Below are positions 34,547-47,133 of a DNA stretch of 64,000 nt, piece after piece. Source of the DNA: Sweltsa coloradensis (Eukaryota > Arthropoda > Insecta > Plecoptera > Chloroperlidae); assembly GCA_024449915.1 (NCBI GenBank), contig JAMZAV010000095.1, positions 248,001-312,000 of the forward strand, in the 5' to 3' direction. The notes beneath the pieces were generated by a model. It ran no database searches. It worked only from the letters and a program-made list of their open reading frames with translations, and was not told the DNA's origin. How positions within the stretch are numbered: position 1 is the first letter of the stretch; each line of letters begins with the position of its first letter. The translations under genes were made by a program, and so were the position numbers.

Positions 34547-34671
34547 ACCACGCGACTCGGGCCGCTCTGCCCTGAGAGAGCTACGTTCGGCGCTTAATAC
34601 AGCGCATTTTATTATATTTTCCCCGACATGGGTTGAAACATAATTTGTAAACGTGTTTTGAGAATAATAAA
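34547..34671 (+). terminator. 3' untranslated region with polyadenylation signal
   Basis: AATAAA lies at 34666-34671, 120 bases after the stop, in AT-richer sequence that breaks from the GC-rich exon. This supports 34546 as a true end of translation for at least one transcript form. Confidence 0.6.
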
Positions 34672-37284
34672 TCAAGTTCCGTTATCAGCATAATAATTAC
34701 TGGTGTAATGTTGTCCCCTGGTCACGTCTCCTCATACGTCTGGTGTTCCTATCAAAAAGCCCCAGACTCGACTTCCATTAGATATGTCCGTTAAAGTTGT
34801 AATGCATCCTTGAAGCGCGTGGGTAACCCTTTAATTACAAGCAGTAAATTAGGGAAATGTTCGATATAATGTGATAGCGAGTGCAAGAACCGAAAATTTA
34901 CATCCCTTCACGCACCAAACCCAGATAGCTCTTAACATCGAAAGTTAGAGGAAAACTAGAGCGACAGAGAGGGGGTTGTGTTCTAGCTCACTCTACTCCG
35001 AGTCCGTATCTCCATCTCACCCCCTCCTCCCCTCTACCCCTTAGTACTCCACTCGGCCCAATTAATACGGCTTATCTGCATACAGCACTGGATGCTGCAG
35101 TGAAGGAATGGCCCATCGAGCCAAAGTAGGCCTTGCCTTTATAACAATAAATATCCGCGCCCCCGACAGTTCGTATCACTTTGTTGGAGCGAGGCAAGCG
35201 CTCTCAAAGTAGGCCATTTGTATGCAAGGGAAGGCCTTTCCATCTAAACATGGCAGGATCTGTCAGTCAAAATGGCTCCTCACTGTGGACTTGATTTTCC
35301 CCCAGGGGCCCACACAGCACAAAGATAGGCCCGCGCCTCGCTGCTGGTGCCATTACACGGGGCAACTGCAGATCAGAAATTAAAACTGCTCACAACGAGA
35401 TAGAAGCGCATGCAACGAGGAACTGGAGAATTCATACGGAAATAAATACGCGATACGGAGATTCCGTCGAGTTATTATTGTTTAGGAATGAAGTTGCACG
35501 AGTCTTGTGATTAAGCTTGGGATCGAGGAGAACCGTATTAGTCGAACACAATTGTGTCTAGAATGGAAATCTCAGAGTTGGCAAACTATCAACTGCAAGT
35601 ATTTACTTAAACGTTTCCGAACAAAATTCATGACCAACAGAAGAATCTTCTGAATTGAGAAAGAGTGAGCTACGACCAACCGAGACGCGGACCGATTTGA
35701 GGATCGATTGTAAGGGATGCAGAATAAAGACTGTGAAAGGGTAAGGGGTAGAAATATCCCCACCCTGCAAAGGAAGAAGGTTAATGGATAGCTACGGGAA
35801 TGGCCAATTAATTCCTTTTGCGAAAAAGAAGTGTCTATAACTCGTCCAAGAAAGAATTCTTAATCCAGGTCGTTTTATTATCTTTATTTCTGTATAAAAC
35901 AAGTAATTTTCTCTCTTCCTTAAGTAAACACACAAGTTATAGTGAGATTGCTTTACGCGATGGAGATAAAAGAATATAGATTACAAACTTTGACATTGAT
36001 GTGAGATTACAAAATAGATTCGCATTAGAAACTTGGGTTGGCTTCTCTGCGATTGTAGATTAATAACTTGATTGTGTTTCTTATAGAAACCAACTAAGTC
36101 CATACCAAACAATACACCCAAAAAATAAACATCATAAGACCATCGTCTTTCATTTTGTATTAAATTATATATAATACATTTGAGGGATATTTTGCGATTA
36201 GAGTGACAGGTTGAAGGGAACAAAACTGTATACATTAAAATTTAATGATTAATGAATGGTTAAATACATAAATACTTTCTATTTATTTCCTGCCTGCAAA
36301 ATGATTAAACTGTTGTAACATTGTACGAGTTATTGTTTCCCTTTTCTAAAACGGATCATATCTATATTTTAAGCATATTTAAAAAAATTTAAAAAAAAAC
36401 TACAATACTGATATATTTTAGTTATGCCTACCTATATTTTCCAACATGCCAATTATGCCAATGATTGTCCCCCAACAGTTTATATTGTAGGCCCTATGAA
36501 TGTTGAAAGTTACTACTCAGTTAAACTATTTTACAAGTGAACGCTGGACTCTCTATGCAAGAAAAGATATAAATATGAGAAGAATTATGATGAAACAATA
36601 GATAAAAATTGTTTCTGTTCACGGTCCCCAATCATGTGTTTAGTAGATTTAAAATTTAAACGTGTTTATAAGCATCTATATAATTCTTTCCATAACGCAC
36701 ATGTTCAATTTCTTTTAAGTCGTTTTAGAGCTGTTACAAGGTTTCTATGGTCATCCACCGTTCTTCATTCATCATATTGACGATAACAAACCACAGCTGA
36801 TGCTATACAACCTCGTCTACAGCGTAGTTCCACAAATTCCCATGATTAACTCTCCCCAGTTGTCAGTGAAATGCCTCGAGCCCGTAGAGCAAGCACTCCA
36901 TCTCACTCGTGCTGCGAAGTGTGCCTATTAAGCGGATGTGTATGTATGCAGGAGTCAGTCAGTTAGTCAATCCATCCCAAATCCCGTCCGTGCCAGTGCT
37001 TTATATGCGGATATCTACTTTATAGACCACCTGTTGCTGCGACCGATGGGCCGACACCGACGGCGTGCAGCGCCGCCCGCACTTTTTACAGCAAGCTGGA
37101 GAGGAAATTGAGCTCAATGTCATCAGAGGAAATTTGTCTGCTCTTCAAAAGAATGATCAAATATACCGTGTTGCTTTTCAACGACCTGATTCAGGCCATC
37201 AAACATCAACCACCACCCGTTGTTTGACATGGTTGTGTTTTCACTGAGGTAGAATTTGTTTGCTTGTCGTCAACCTCTTCATCA
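34672..37284. other. Intergenic, with a GC-richer unique island at about 35040-35420
   Basis: No exon seen. The island (GGCTTATCTGCATACAGCAC..., CTTTATAACAATAAATATCC...) is more balanced in composition than its surroundings and has words like those bound by GATA and forkhead factors. It could be a regulatory module; this is inference only. Confidence 0.3.
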
Positions 37285-37410
37285 CGCACGGCACGCACGC
37301 ACACACACACGCACATACACATACACGCACTGAACGCACGGCACGCACGCACACACACACGCACATACACATACACGCACTGAACGCACGCACACACACA
37401 TGCACATGAA
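37285..37410. repeat. CA-rich minisatellite, 50-bp unit, 2.5 copies
   Basis: Two perfect 50-base units (37285-37334 and 37335-37384) made of CGCACGGCACGCACGCACAC and CACATACACATACACGCAC, followed by a partial third. The minus-strand 89-codon frame with repeating CVCVCV peptide is a by-product. Confidence 0.9.
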
Positions 37411-37890
37411 CTCACGTGATTATAGTGAAGGTGAGTATACACACACAAACTAACATTTCTGGAACACAAGAGCACTAAAAGTACACACTAACATACAATT
37501 AGTGTCAAAACACAAAAGTATTAGAAGTGACAGAGAGAACCCATTTAAACAACACGTTCTCACACAAGTAGACCTACAATACACAAATTAATACTCTAAC
37601 CAATAAAAGTAAAGAGGAACCCTTTATATTTAGTTACTTAAGTAACATTCACAACATAATACTTAGTCGGTGAGTTTCAAGTGAGCACAGCAAAAAATTC
37701 AATTAACAAGAATTATAAAAGTGATTTAACAATGTTTTACCACGTTAAAACTAATTGGGCAATACCGCATGTGTAAAATTAGATGACATGTTCAAACACA
37801 GTGCATTAATACGAGCTCTAAAAGAGTGTGAGTTTGAAAGTTATCATTATTATAACACACAGATATTATATAAAATATTATGATAAATTA

Positions 37891-38035
37891 TTTAAATAAG
37901 TGTTTTTGGACATAACACTGCTCTTTCACAATATTTTCTAGTGATATTTTGAAGAAAGGTCGAAATATCACGAATAAAATATTGGAAAAGAGCATGCAGT
38001 GGAATGTCCAAAAACACTTATTTAAACAAAGATTT
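37891..38035. repeat. Short inverted-repeat element, about 145 bp
   Basis: TTTAAATAAGTGTTTTTGGA at 37891 is complementary to TCCAAAAACACTTATTTAAA at about 38016-38035, and CTCTTTCACAATATTTT pairs with AAAATATTGGAAAAGAG. A small MITE-like foldback. Confidence 0.8.
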
Positions 38036-39879
38036 ATTATTTTGCTATAAAACGTAAAACTGTTCGTCTATACTGTTCTATTGAGTCAACACGGTGTTAA
38101 CGTCAAATTGTCAACACACTTGTACCAAATACATGCTAATGTCAAATAAAGTACTGATCCCACAGTGTACGTTCACAATAAACATTCAGTTACTAAAATT
38201 TGATGTAAAATGTATCACGATGATTAATAGTTGACTAATATGTTTATGTTTATAGTTTTATTTGATTCTAGTTTGATATAGTTAGTTTACCTGTGTGATT
38301 CCAGTTAAGCTTACGATAAATTGTTGACCTGCGAAAAGTAGGTTTTATAACGTACGGAAATCACTTTTTTTTAGTTTTCTACAAATAGGCAATATTTCGC
38401 CTACGTGCAAAAAATATAAGAAACATAAAACTAAACATTCTTATTAGGTCGCGAATCTTACCGACAAACCGAAAACGGAAAATAAAAGAAGAAAGATTTT
38501 CGAAAGAACTGTTAATGTATGTTTTGTATGACAACACAATATTTAGTGTGAAATTGAAAAAACAAAATGCAATCATAATCTATAATTAGTATAAAATGAT
38601 GTAAAAAATACCTACTAGATAACATAAGTTATTTAATTTGGCGTACGAGACCAAACTTAATTTGACTTGAGTACTTGGCTTGAGCAAGAAGTGCCTAAGA
38701 TAAAACCGACTTAATTTAACACGTACAACTAACAGTGTAGGCCTATGTCCGTCGTTTATCTGCTCTCGTTATTGCGCTAAGAATGCGAGACAAGGCTAAT
38801 GCCGGTTCCAGTACATGGCAGAGAGTAGACGACGAGAGCCTCGAGGAAAATGTAGCCGAGGTATACTCCTAGGCCAGTTGTTCACGCGAACGCCGAGTTC
38901 ACGTGGCGGTGTCGTGAAGATGCACGAAATATGTTTTTGATGGAGTTTGAAATGTATTGGCTAAAGAGACGTTATCCCCCAAATACATTACTGTTAAAAT
39001 ATTTACAACAACGCAAATAATATCTGTGAAATTTAAAAGTGTAAACAAAAGCAAAAGCGCGTTTTGTGTTTTCAAGAATAATTTTACGGTAGGTAATAGT
39101 TCACAGTAACACTCAATTGATTTGAAACATTAATGTAACAAAGCTCACATTAAAGAAAGTGTAAACGAAGTAAATAAATAAATTGAAATTGTTTTTCAGT
39201 GATCGAACGAACTTGTTTAATCCTATCTGATTCAGTGCCAGTTAGTTTCCGATAAATTTCTTTATATAACTATGGTTAACTTATACTAAAATATGATTAT
39301 TTTACTTTTAATCTTAATAGGACTGATTCAGTGGTCCATTAGTTTTCTTTGAAATATTTTCTATTTTATAGTAGCGAAAGCGATACGACATAGATTCAAT
39401 GCTAACGTGAACCTAAAATCAAATTGATCCTGCTAGCCTTGTCTTTCGCTATCGATCGCTTCTTTGTTAGGCTAGGGGCGAGATGCGATCACCGTAGCAT
39501 GCAGCGATACAAGGGAAGCGGTGGAAATCAATGGCGCCACTTGTCTTGAGCGCGCTTCTCTGAGTTGGCTATGGAAACATTCGTCAAATCTGTATAGGAG
39601 CCCTCACATGAAAAAAGTTCTGAAGCAGGAAAGTTGTATAAGGTTGGTCAGTTGATTTTTGTTTATTTTGCCTGCTATTCGTTTCTTAAGTGTCATTTGT
39701 TTTAACAAGACTAGACACAGACTAGATACAAAATTAAAGATGGGAGAATTAATATTTAACAACATTTTTGAAAGTGGCTATACAAAATAATGTACAATTA
39801 ATCAGGTATATTATTTAACTCGAAAGTAATTTTTCTTTGGTGTCTGAATCGTCTTAAAACTTTTGGCATAGCCAGGATC
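38036..39879. other. Intergenic, two GC-richer islands
   Basis: Islands at about 38755-38935 and 39425-39560 stand out from AT-rich sequence. No exon structure or repeat match found. Function unknown. Confidence 0.3.
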
Positions 39880-40200
39880 CATGGGCCTAATTAACATTTT
39901 CCTAGATATTCGTTTAACAGAACATCGGGCATAGTTCATCAATTATAATCATCTGACTTTGCTCAAACTATTTTTGATTTATTTTTCGGTTGAGCGGTAC
40001 GCCCAATATAGACGATTAAAATGAAATTTGTGACGTATATTACACGGCACAGATTTCATTTTAATCGTCTATATTGGGCGTACCGCTCAACCGAAAAATA
40101 AATCAAAAATACTTTTAGAAATGTCAGATGATCATAATTGAAGAACTATGTCCGTTATTTTGTTAAACTAATATTTAGGAACATTTTAATTAGGCCCATG
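39880..40200. repeat. Foldback MITE, 321 bp, nearly perfect stem
   Basis: Ends CATGGGCCTAATTAA and TTAATTAGGCCCATG are complementary. The inner 57 bases (TTTTGATTTATTTTTCGGTT, GAGCGGTACGCCCAATATAG and on to GAAAT) pair perfectly with 40048-40110 across a loop of about 20 bases. Confidence 0.9.
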
Positions 40201-42480
40201 AATTCCCCTTATATTATGTAAGTTTATTTCTTAAGTTCGAGTAAAATATGTTTTACATTATATTTATGGAATAAGACATCTAAAAAGTTTTTAACCGTTG
40301 TAAAATAGGAAGCATATATACAATTTCATAGGATGTAACAATAAAAAACGCATACGAGAGATTAAACTATACAACGGTAGGTATGGTAGATCGTATGAAC
40401 GCCATTCATTGCACGTAATGTGATGTGGTTTCTCACGAGCTTCTCTTCACCAATGATTATCTGCTAGAGAAAATATTACTTTAGACTTAAGAGACAAATT
40501 GTATTTGTCTACTACACCTGTCAAGTTTGAATTCAAAATTAGGGAGTATGTTCATTCTTCAATGTGAAGTAATTAGTAAGTTAATTACTGCTGTTGCGTA
40601 CTAGACTGCGACGACAGCTAAGATTGACAGGCATTAGTGACATCCGTTGAGAGTGATGTGTTTCACGTTAAATTTCACAAACTTAATATTTGCAGTGTAC
40701 ATCTAATAGGTATATCACATGTCAGAATATTTAGTTCGGAACGTTTCCAGCCATTGCGCCAGAGATTTTTCTGTAATAATATGAAAGTGGCCTATTTTTT
40801 GTCATTTTAGTACCGCTACGATCAAAATGTTAACAATATGGTACTAACGAAAATATAAGACCATGCATTGATAATGTGATATTTCACATCGATTAAAATT
40901 TCAAAAACAATCACATCCAATGTAGAATTAAACATAATTCGAACCCTTGTCCATCAACGAATTTGGCGTTTTACTATAATTAATTTAACAAATTCTAGAT
41001 ACACAGATACAGTTTAATTAAATTGTTAAATATAATAAGAGTGGGTTTGGTTCCATAGCTTGTTATGCCTGATTCTCTTCATTAACTTAATAATATAATC
41101 CAAGATGCAAAACAATATCATAAATACGCTGAAATTAGTGTGTTATATTTATACGCATACCATTGCAGTATCAAAAATAAGAGAAGTATTTCAATTAAAT
41201 CAAAAATTACACTTGAATTAAAATAAAAAATTGAAATAAAATATATGAAAGTGAAGGCCTGATATTAATAATGTGTTGCCTAAAAGGGTTGATAAGGTAT
41301 CGCCAAAAATTAATTACCATGTTTACGTTCTCACACTCGCGATTAAATGACCCGGCACCTCCACCATTTGAAAAAGTCAAGACGAATAATTTTCTATAGC
41401 CTACCCGGCATCTTCACCATAATTAGGCCCCTCAAACAGAGAACTTAAGAAATAGTTATCCACAATTTCACAGCAAAAATGGCTTACACATTTACACTTA
41501 CAAAAACTCCTATCCTCGTTCCAGTTTGTTACGTTAAAAAAATATATTATTTACTTTTTTAATCTTTTCCTAAATTTCGATACTTCAATGTAGAGTCCAA
41601 ATATCAGTACCAATCAGTCGTTAATGCTAATGCAAGGGATTGAGTCCTCTTAAACAGCCCTCGGACATCCCTTCACAAACAAATTGTCCTATCCATACCT
41701 ATAGTTGAAGAGGGGCATGAATTGAACCCTAAAAAAATATTATTATGATCAAAAATATTCCCACATCGAAATTGTATCAATAGGTCGATTTCTTTGCCCA
41801 GCCAAGGTAAAAAATAATTTGATGGATTGATGTTCTAACACGCGGAGGATTCAAAATATGTCCGCTATTCCGGCGACGGTTAAACTTTTTTTCTGAATTG
41901 ATATACATAAATACGAAAAGTTTACTACCCTTCTTATGCAGTGAATATGAACTGGACTTCAGCACGTCTTTTCATTCAATGTCCTGTCATTTCTTTTAAC
42001 GACTCGAAGGCTGGAAGTGTGAACTTAGCCGCTGGTCAAGCTACGTCACTGATATAACTTTGAAGGGTTATCAACATAACCGTAGGCACCTCCACACAGT
42101 ACATTATTCCCCACCCCTATTCTCACTAATGTGCGTATTTACCTCCTCGCTCTGCAAAATAGTGACTATAACGCGCAGCCAAAAGACAAATGCTGTTGGG
42201 TACGTACTTAGCCGCAATGAACAAACCCAACCCGTAAACACAATTTACATTACCAACATAATTCATTATCTCCACAAGTTTTCATAGCAATAGGAGTGTG
42301 GTATGCCATTAGAATTTAAGAAGAAAAACATATACATATGTGTTTTTATGGTTTAACCTAGTGTGACCCTCTTTAGTTGACTAATTAGATACAACTAAGA
42401 TATAAATTTTATCGAGGCAATTGCACCCTGTTATAGGGTGCAATATTCCCCTTTTCAGGTAAAATAGGTAAGTTGCGGAT
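40201..42480. other. Intergenic, two copies of the 17-base motif on the minus strand
   Basis: Exact motif at 41350-41366 and a variant at 41403-41419 (two changes). The rest is AT-rich without genes. Confidence 0.45.
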
Positions 42481-42770
42481 AGAACACAACGCCGTCAACG
42501 ACTGAGGAATAGCTCGGAAAAAATCTTCAGTCAGGATTGCCGGTCACGACAGAATATAAATCCGAATCAGAGTCAAGTGCTTAGCGCTCGAGCCAACACT
42601 GTTGGTACTAAGGTATAGGATAGCAGTGAATAAAGCATCAATCAATTGATATCCAAGGGCTGTTTACGAGGACTCAATTCTTGGAACAATAGTTTAGTCA
42701 GAATTGCGGTGGCGGGAATCGAACCTGTTCCTACCCGGATCAGAGTGTAAATCAATTCGGGGCTCAAGTA
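42481..42770 (-). repeat. Degraded tRNA-like / SINE fragments
   Basis: GGCGGGAATCGAACC at about 42711-42725 is a B box on the minus strand; a weaker tRNA-like stretch (GTGCTTAGCGCTCGAGCCAA) lies at about 42577-42597. Both share CGGATCAGAG/CGAATCAGAG words, suggesting two copies of one fragment. Confidence 0.45.
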
Positions 42771-44529
42771 AATGTTATCAGTTTCAGCTAGGAATTAACG
42801 TTTTAAAAATATTATTTACCAGCAGAGGACAGTTATTTTATTTTATTTTATTATAAATATGATTAATCGGTTTATTAATAAATTATATATAAAATCCTTG
42901 TATTACTTCTCGATAAGTATAAAATATTAATTGCTTTTCAATTAAGTTAGCATTTATTTTAATACGTGTAGATTTTAAATGTTGTATTATTAATGCTAAT
43001 GTATATGGTGCAGTGCACTTGTGGGACATATTATTATGTTGCAATGTGGAAACAAAATCAATTAATTATTTAATTTAAAACTTATCAATATACTTTGTAG
43101 AATGGTGTTGGCAGAACATGCGGTCTGTGTTCAATGTTATTTAGTCACTCGCCCTGTGCCTGATTGTGTTATTAACGATCCAGTATGTTTATTCTGTAAA
43201 CTTTTAGAATTTCCGTCTGAATTTTGAAACCTCGTGAAATCCTATAGGCACTAATAAATAAGCAACATTCATATTTACGATATTAAAGGGCCGTAGCCCG
43301 TGTCTATATTATACAACAAGGAGCAAATGAAACTCATTCCGGGGAGCGAGGAGCCGGGTTTATGGTCTCCATTGAAACGGGGGAGCTACCTCAGCTATAG
43401 TTTTATTTGCACAATTGTTATACTTGCAATCCAGCTCGCACAGCGTTCGTCCCTTCGTGATCTAATCTCAACTAAATAACACCGAGTAGAGGCAAATATG
43501 AACACATCTCTCTGGCATGGCATTCAAACAGGAAACTGGTTTTCTTATGCAAACTTTCCGTGAAGAATCAACGTAATTATCATTGTGAATTTTCCTCTTT
43601 GGATTATTGTTTGGAAAACTTTTAGAATAACACGATTTCGGTAGGAAAAGTTTTATGGTATTTTCAACTATAATCCTGCAATTGTCTGTCGTAAATATAA
43701 AATACAATTTCGACGAAAATATCTGTAATTTATTACTGCTAAGTTGTCTTATCAATAGAAAACGCGAATTCTCGTTATTGTGAACCGCGTCCCCCGAGCA
43801 TTCACAGCAGCCGAAGATTAAACCCGATTGAGACAGACGAAAGACGAATGTTCCTCAAACGTATACTTAGCAGTTTCATCTCTCACAAGTGTACCACCTT
43901 GACAACAAGTTGTATCTTTATCAGTTTCGTTGCGCGATTAAGATGCCTGAAGAATAAAAAAAAAAAAAATTGCTCTTCTGTTGCGTTCTTTTCATTTTTG
44001 AGTGGAAAAACACACAGACACAGACACAGAGCAACTCACAAAAAACAGTAGAGATGCGAATTGAGAATTATGGCTGCGCCCATGAAAAGATAACACGGAA
44101 GAAAAGAACTTGTTCTGTGTGAAACGACAAAAGCGGGATTAAAAAACTCTGCAGGAAGCAAGACCGGGCAAAAACATGGAAACAGCTTCACATTTGTTTG
44201 TTTTCTGTGCAGTGTTGTGTGAATGGATGTCAAAGGATATACATGTTACACCTCGCAACAAAAACGTTTTATAGTTACTTTGCTTTCAAAGAAAGGGTTA
44301 CGTAGCAAACAAAATATATTGTAATTGGGTTTTACCATGCGGGAATTGTTATTTTTCCACATGGGCTAAGAAAACATGAATCATTTCACCGCTTTCTGTG
44401 AAAATAATATCTCATTTCATTGTCTGTAACTAAGTTATCTAAAACGAACTTGCATTCGAAGAAATTAAAACTGCCTTTTTTCCTGTGGCATTCGGATAAA
44501 ATAATCACAATTAGGAGTGTACGAGTACC
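42771..44529. other. Intergenic, no gene seen
   Basis: A GC-richer patch at about 43285-43460. Open frames at 43468-43755 (minus) and 43848-44233 have no domain-like sequence. Confidence 0.35.
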
Positions 44530-45040
44530 TGTAATTTCAAGTCGAGTATTTGCTACTCGAAATAAAAAAGAATAATGATTTTGGTGGAGGTGCCGGGTCG
44601 CGCTGGATTTTGAAAAGGTAAAAATCGGTACGCATTTTTGGCGGAACCCTTTCAACCCTGTTTAGCCCAGTCTTCTGATACAAATTTCTTTATTTTTTAA
44701 ACTTTTGGACATTTTTTGGCACAAATAATAAAATGTTACTACATATTTTATATCAACATTTTCATGCATAGTTTTTTTTTGTAAATTTGTCCTAACAGCC
44801 CTACCAACATTAATTTTGTATTAAACCATTAAAATTATCTAGAGAGAAACATTGTTAAAATAATATTTATTACTCTTTCTTCACTTTTGGAGCCTACATA
44901 CAGACTAATATTAATAAATAAAATAATATTGTACATATCAAAACTAGAGGCATAGTCAAAGAGTAATAATGAAAAAAAATCGAAGTACTCGGACTTTAAT
45001 TGGACTCGATGCTCGAGTTAAAAATCAGTACTTGCCCTTC
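44530..45040. repeat. Repeat R3, uninterrupted copy
   Basis: Matches 29940-30397 joined to 31682-31770 without the insertion, with an exact 17-base motif at 44582-44598 in the same context (GATTTTGGTGGAGG...GGGTCGCG). It is the empty-site copy that defines the 1.28-kb insertion. Confidence 0.8.
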
Positions 45041-45343
45041 TTATAGTACAAATTACAATAATTAATAACGAACTTGCCAGCATAATCGGATCTGTAACAT
45101 AATCAAATTATACTATGCTTCTTTTACAGTTCTAAGTAGAGAATAACCCATTTTCAAGGTAAATTTCATAAAAGTATGTTAAAAAAAGAAGTCAAATGTA
45201 TTGAAAAAACTTATATTTATATTGAATCGTTTACTTTATTTCATCTTAGGGTCCTTAATTGAGTTATATGAAAAGTAATACGAAGTAATAAGTAAAACGT
45301 TGCAACTCAGTCAGAGCAATCTTAATGAAACTCTCTTATATTA

Positions 45344-45433
45344 TATTATAAAGCGACATGATTGTATACAAATCTTCTGGTATTACTATATTATAAAGCA
45401 ACATGATTTTATACACATCTTCTGGATTTCTGA
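45344..45433. repeat. Tandem repeat, two copies of 45 bp
   Basis: TATTATAAAGCGACATGATT at 45344 recurs as TATTATAAAGCAACATGATT at 45389, each followed by TATACA and ATCTTCTGG. Confidence 0.8.
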
Positions 45434-46966
45434 TATAATCAAGTTGCGATCGCGGAAACATTAAATAATGCAAACCTTTACAAATATACCACTGATATAA
45501 ATTAACACTGATAACAATTAAATTATAGATTTAAGTAGGTAGAAGGAAATTGTGGTACGAGATACCAATATGCATATTATGTATGTTCCTCTTTTTACTA
45601 ATTTTTTTTCTAGATTACGAAACGAGATATAGGAAAATATTATAATTGTAACCTCCATGTCCCAAGTGAAATTCAACCCCAATTAATGTATCATTTTATT
45701 GGACCCGGGTCCCTACGGTCAAACTGGGCCTCAACTGGCCTCAACTGTATAATATTAGTCCTCTCGGAGTGGAAGCAATACCCAACATTCAAGCGAGTGT
45801 TGGCTTGCACCTTGCTACATCGAGGTAAACACATGTATGTAATGTGGTACTAGCCTTTCCGGTGCCTTCACGAATATGTGAAATACCGTAGTATTGAGGT
45901 AATTGATAGTAAATAATAAATACACTATCTACATAGAAGATGACTTTGGGAAAGTATGTATATTTATGTATATTAAAATGTGTCGAGGTCGGGTGGTGGG
46001 CTTTCTCGCGTAGCGTCGCGTCTCTGCTTGAGGTATTGTGGAGGCGAGGCACTAGGCACAAGGCAGAGTCTACTTATCCTGGCCTGATTCACAACCACCT
46101 TGTGACATGGCTCCATCAGCTAGGAGCACCATTTCTATGCAAATCGTTGCCGCTTCGTTTCGGTTCCATCTCCCCCCCCCCTCCCCCCCCCACAAGTCGC
46201 GCCATGATACAGTGAATCTTCACGGGGACCCTTCTCACGGCTCCCGCTCTCAAACTGAACATTAACAGCGATCAATGGAAGCCAACGGCAGTCAATACAG
46301 ACGGAAGGTCAACCGATTAACAATGTGGCACTTTTACATGGAGAAATATTGCCAATTTAGAAGGTAAGTCACCTCATTAATGTAAGATTGAATTGGCAAA
46401 ATGTAGTCTATTCAATGCAGAATTAATGGATTCCTGGTAATCGAAAAATAGCACACCGTTCCTTAAAATGTTACATTGCATACATTAAGATTGGATTAGC
46501 TAAATATTGCATTAATGAATGAATGGGCGTAGGTACTACAAGCTCTAAACAACGCACATTTGCAATATGTAATACCAAAGTTGTACTAAGAGAAAAGAAA
46601 ATGTTAACAAAATCGACCACGAATGATTATTATTAAATAGTTAGCTAGTAAATAACAACACAACACTTGATAGTTGTAACACTGAGTTAGTGCGTAGCAA
46701 TATATTATTCTGATGTGTTACATACAAGTCGTAGCTTTGTTTGTCTGCATGATTGAGTGTAACAACATTAACTCACGCGGTTATGGAAACACAACAGATT
46801 GCTATAATTATCTGTTATGCAAGTTGCTGGCTTGTAGTTTAAGCAAAACACAAGAAAGGCATAGCTTTTATAACTTGAAAATTAATTGTTGGAGACGACG
46901 AAGTCGAATGCTTTTGAAAAGTCTGTATATGCGGAACACCCGTGGGTGTAATTGTTTTAATTTATA
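45434..46966. other. Intergenic, one GC-richer island with C-runs
   Basis: About 45985-46260 is GC-richer and includes C runs at 46171-46192. Short open frames on both strands there show no known domain. Confidence 0.3.
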
Positions 46967-47133
46967 CAGTTCAGAAATTAAAAAGTCGCCCCAATCCATT
47001 CAGATGATAATGCAACTACAATTCAGAGATTAAAATGTACCGTCCTGATGGTCTATGGTTAAGACGTCACCTGGAATGTGGGAGATCCGTGGTTCGATTC
47101 CGGTTGGGGCGGACTTTTTAATTTCTGAACTGT
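46967..47133 (+). repeat. Hairpin element enclosing a tRNA-like sequence, second copy type
   Basis: ACAGTTCAGAAATTAAAAAG (46967-) is complementary to CTTTTTAATTTCTGAACTGT (47114-47133); the arms extend to CGCCCCAA/TTGGGGCGG with a one-base gap. Inside are A-box-like TGGTCTATGGTTAAGACG and B box GGTTCGATTCC (47091-47101). The TTTTTAATTTCTG word is also at the right end of the 27-kb element. Confidence 0.75.

Noticed and set aside
34132..34575. 147-codon open frame overlapping the terminal exon
   Set aside because: It runs through the intron and reads the exon in the wrong register, giving R- and P-rich sequence with no domain. The true frame has an acceptor and the FN3-like motif.
37285..37410. 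CRISPR-like spaced repeats
   Set aside because: Repeats are contiguous simple sequence with no unique spacers, and the genome is eukaryotic.
37206..37475. 89-codon minus-strand Cys/Val-rich frame
   Set aside because: Product of the CA-rich minisatellite.
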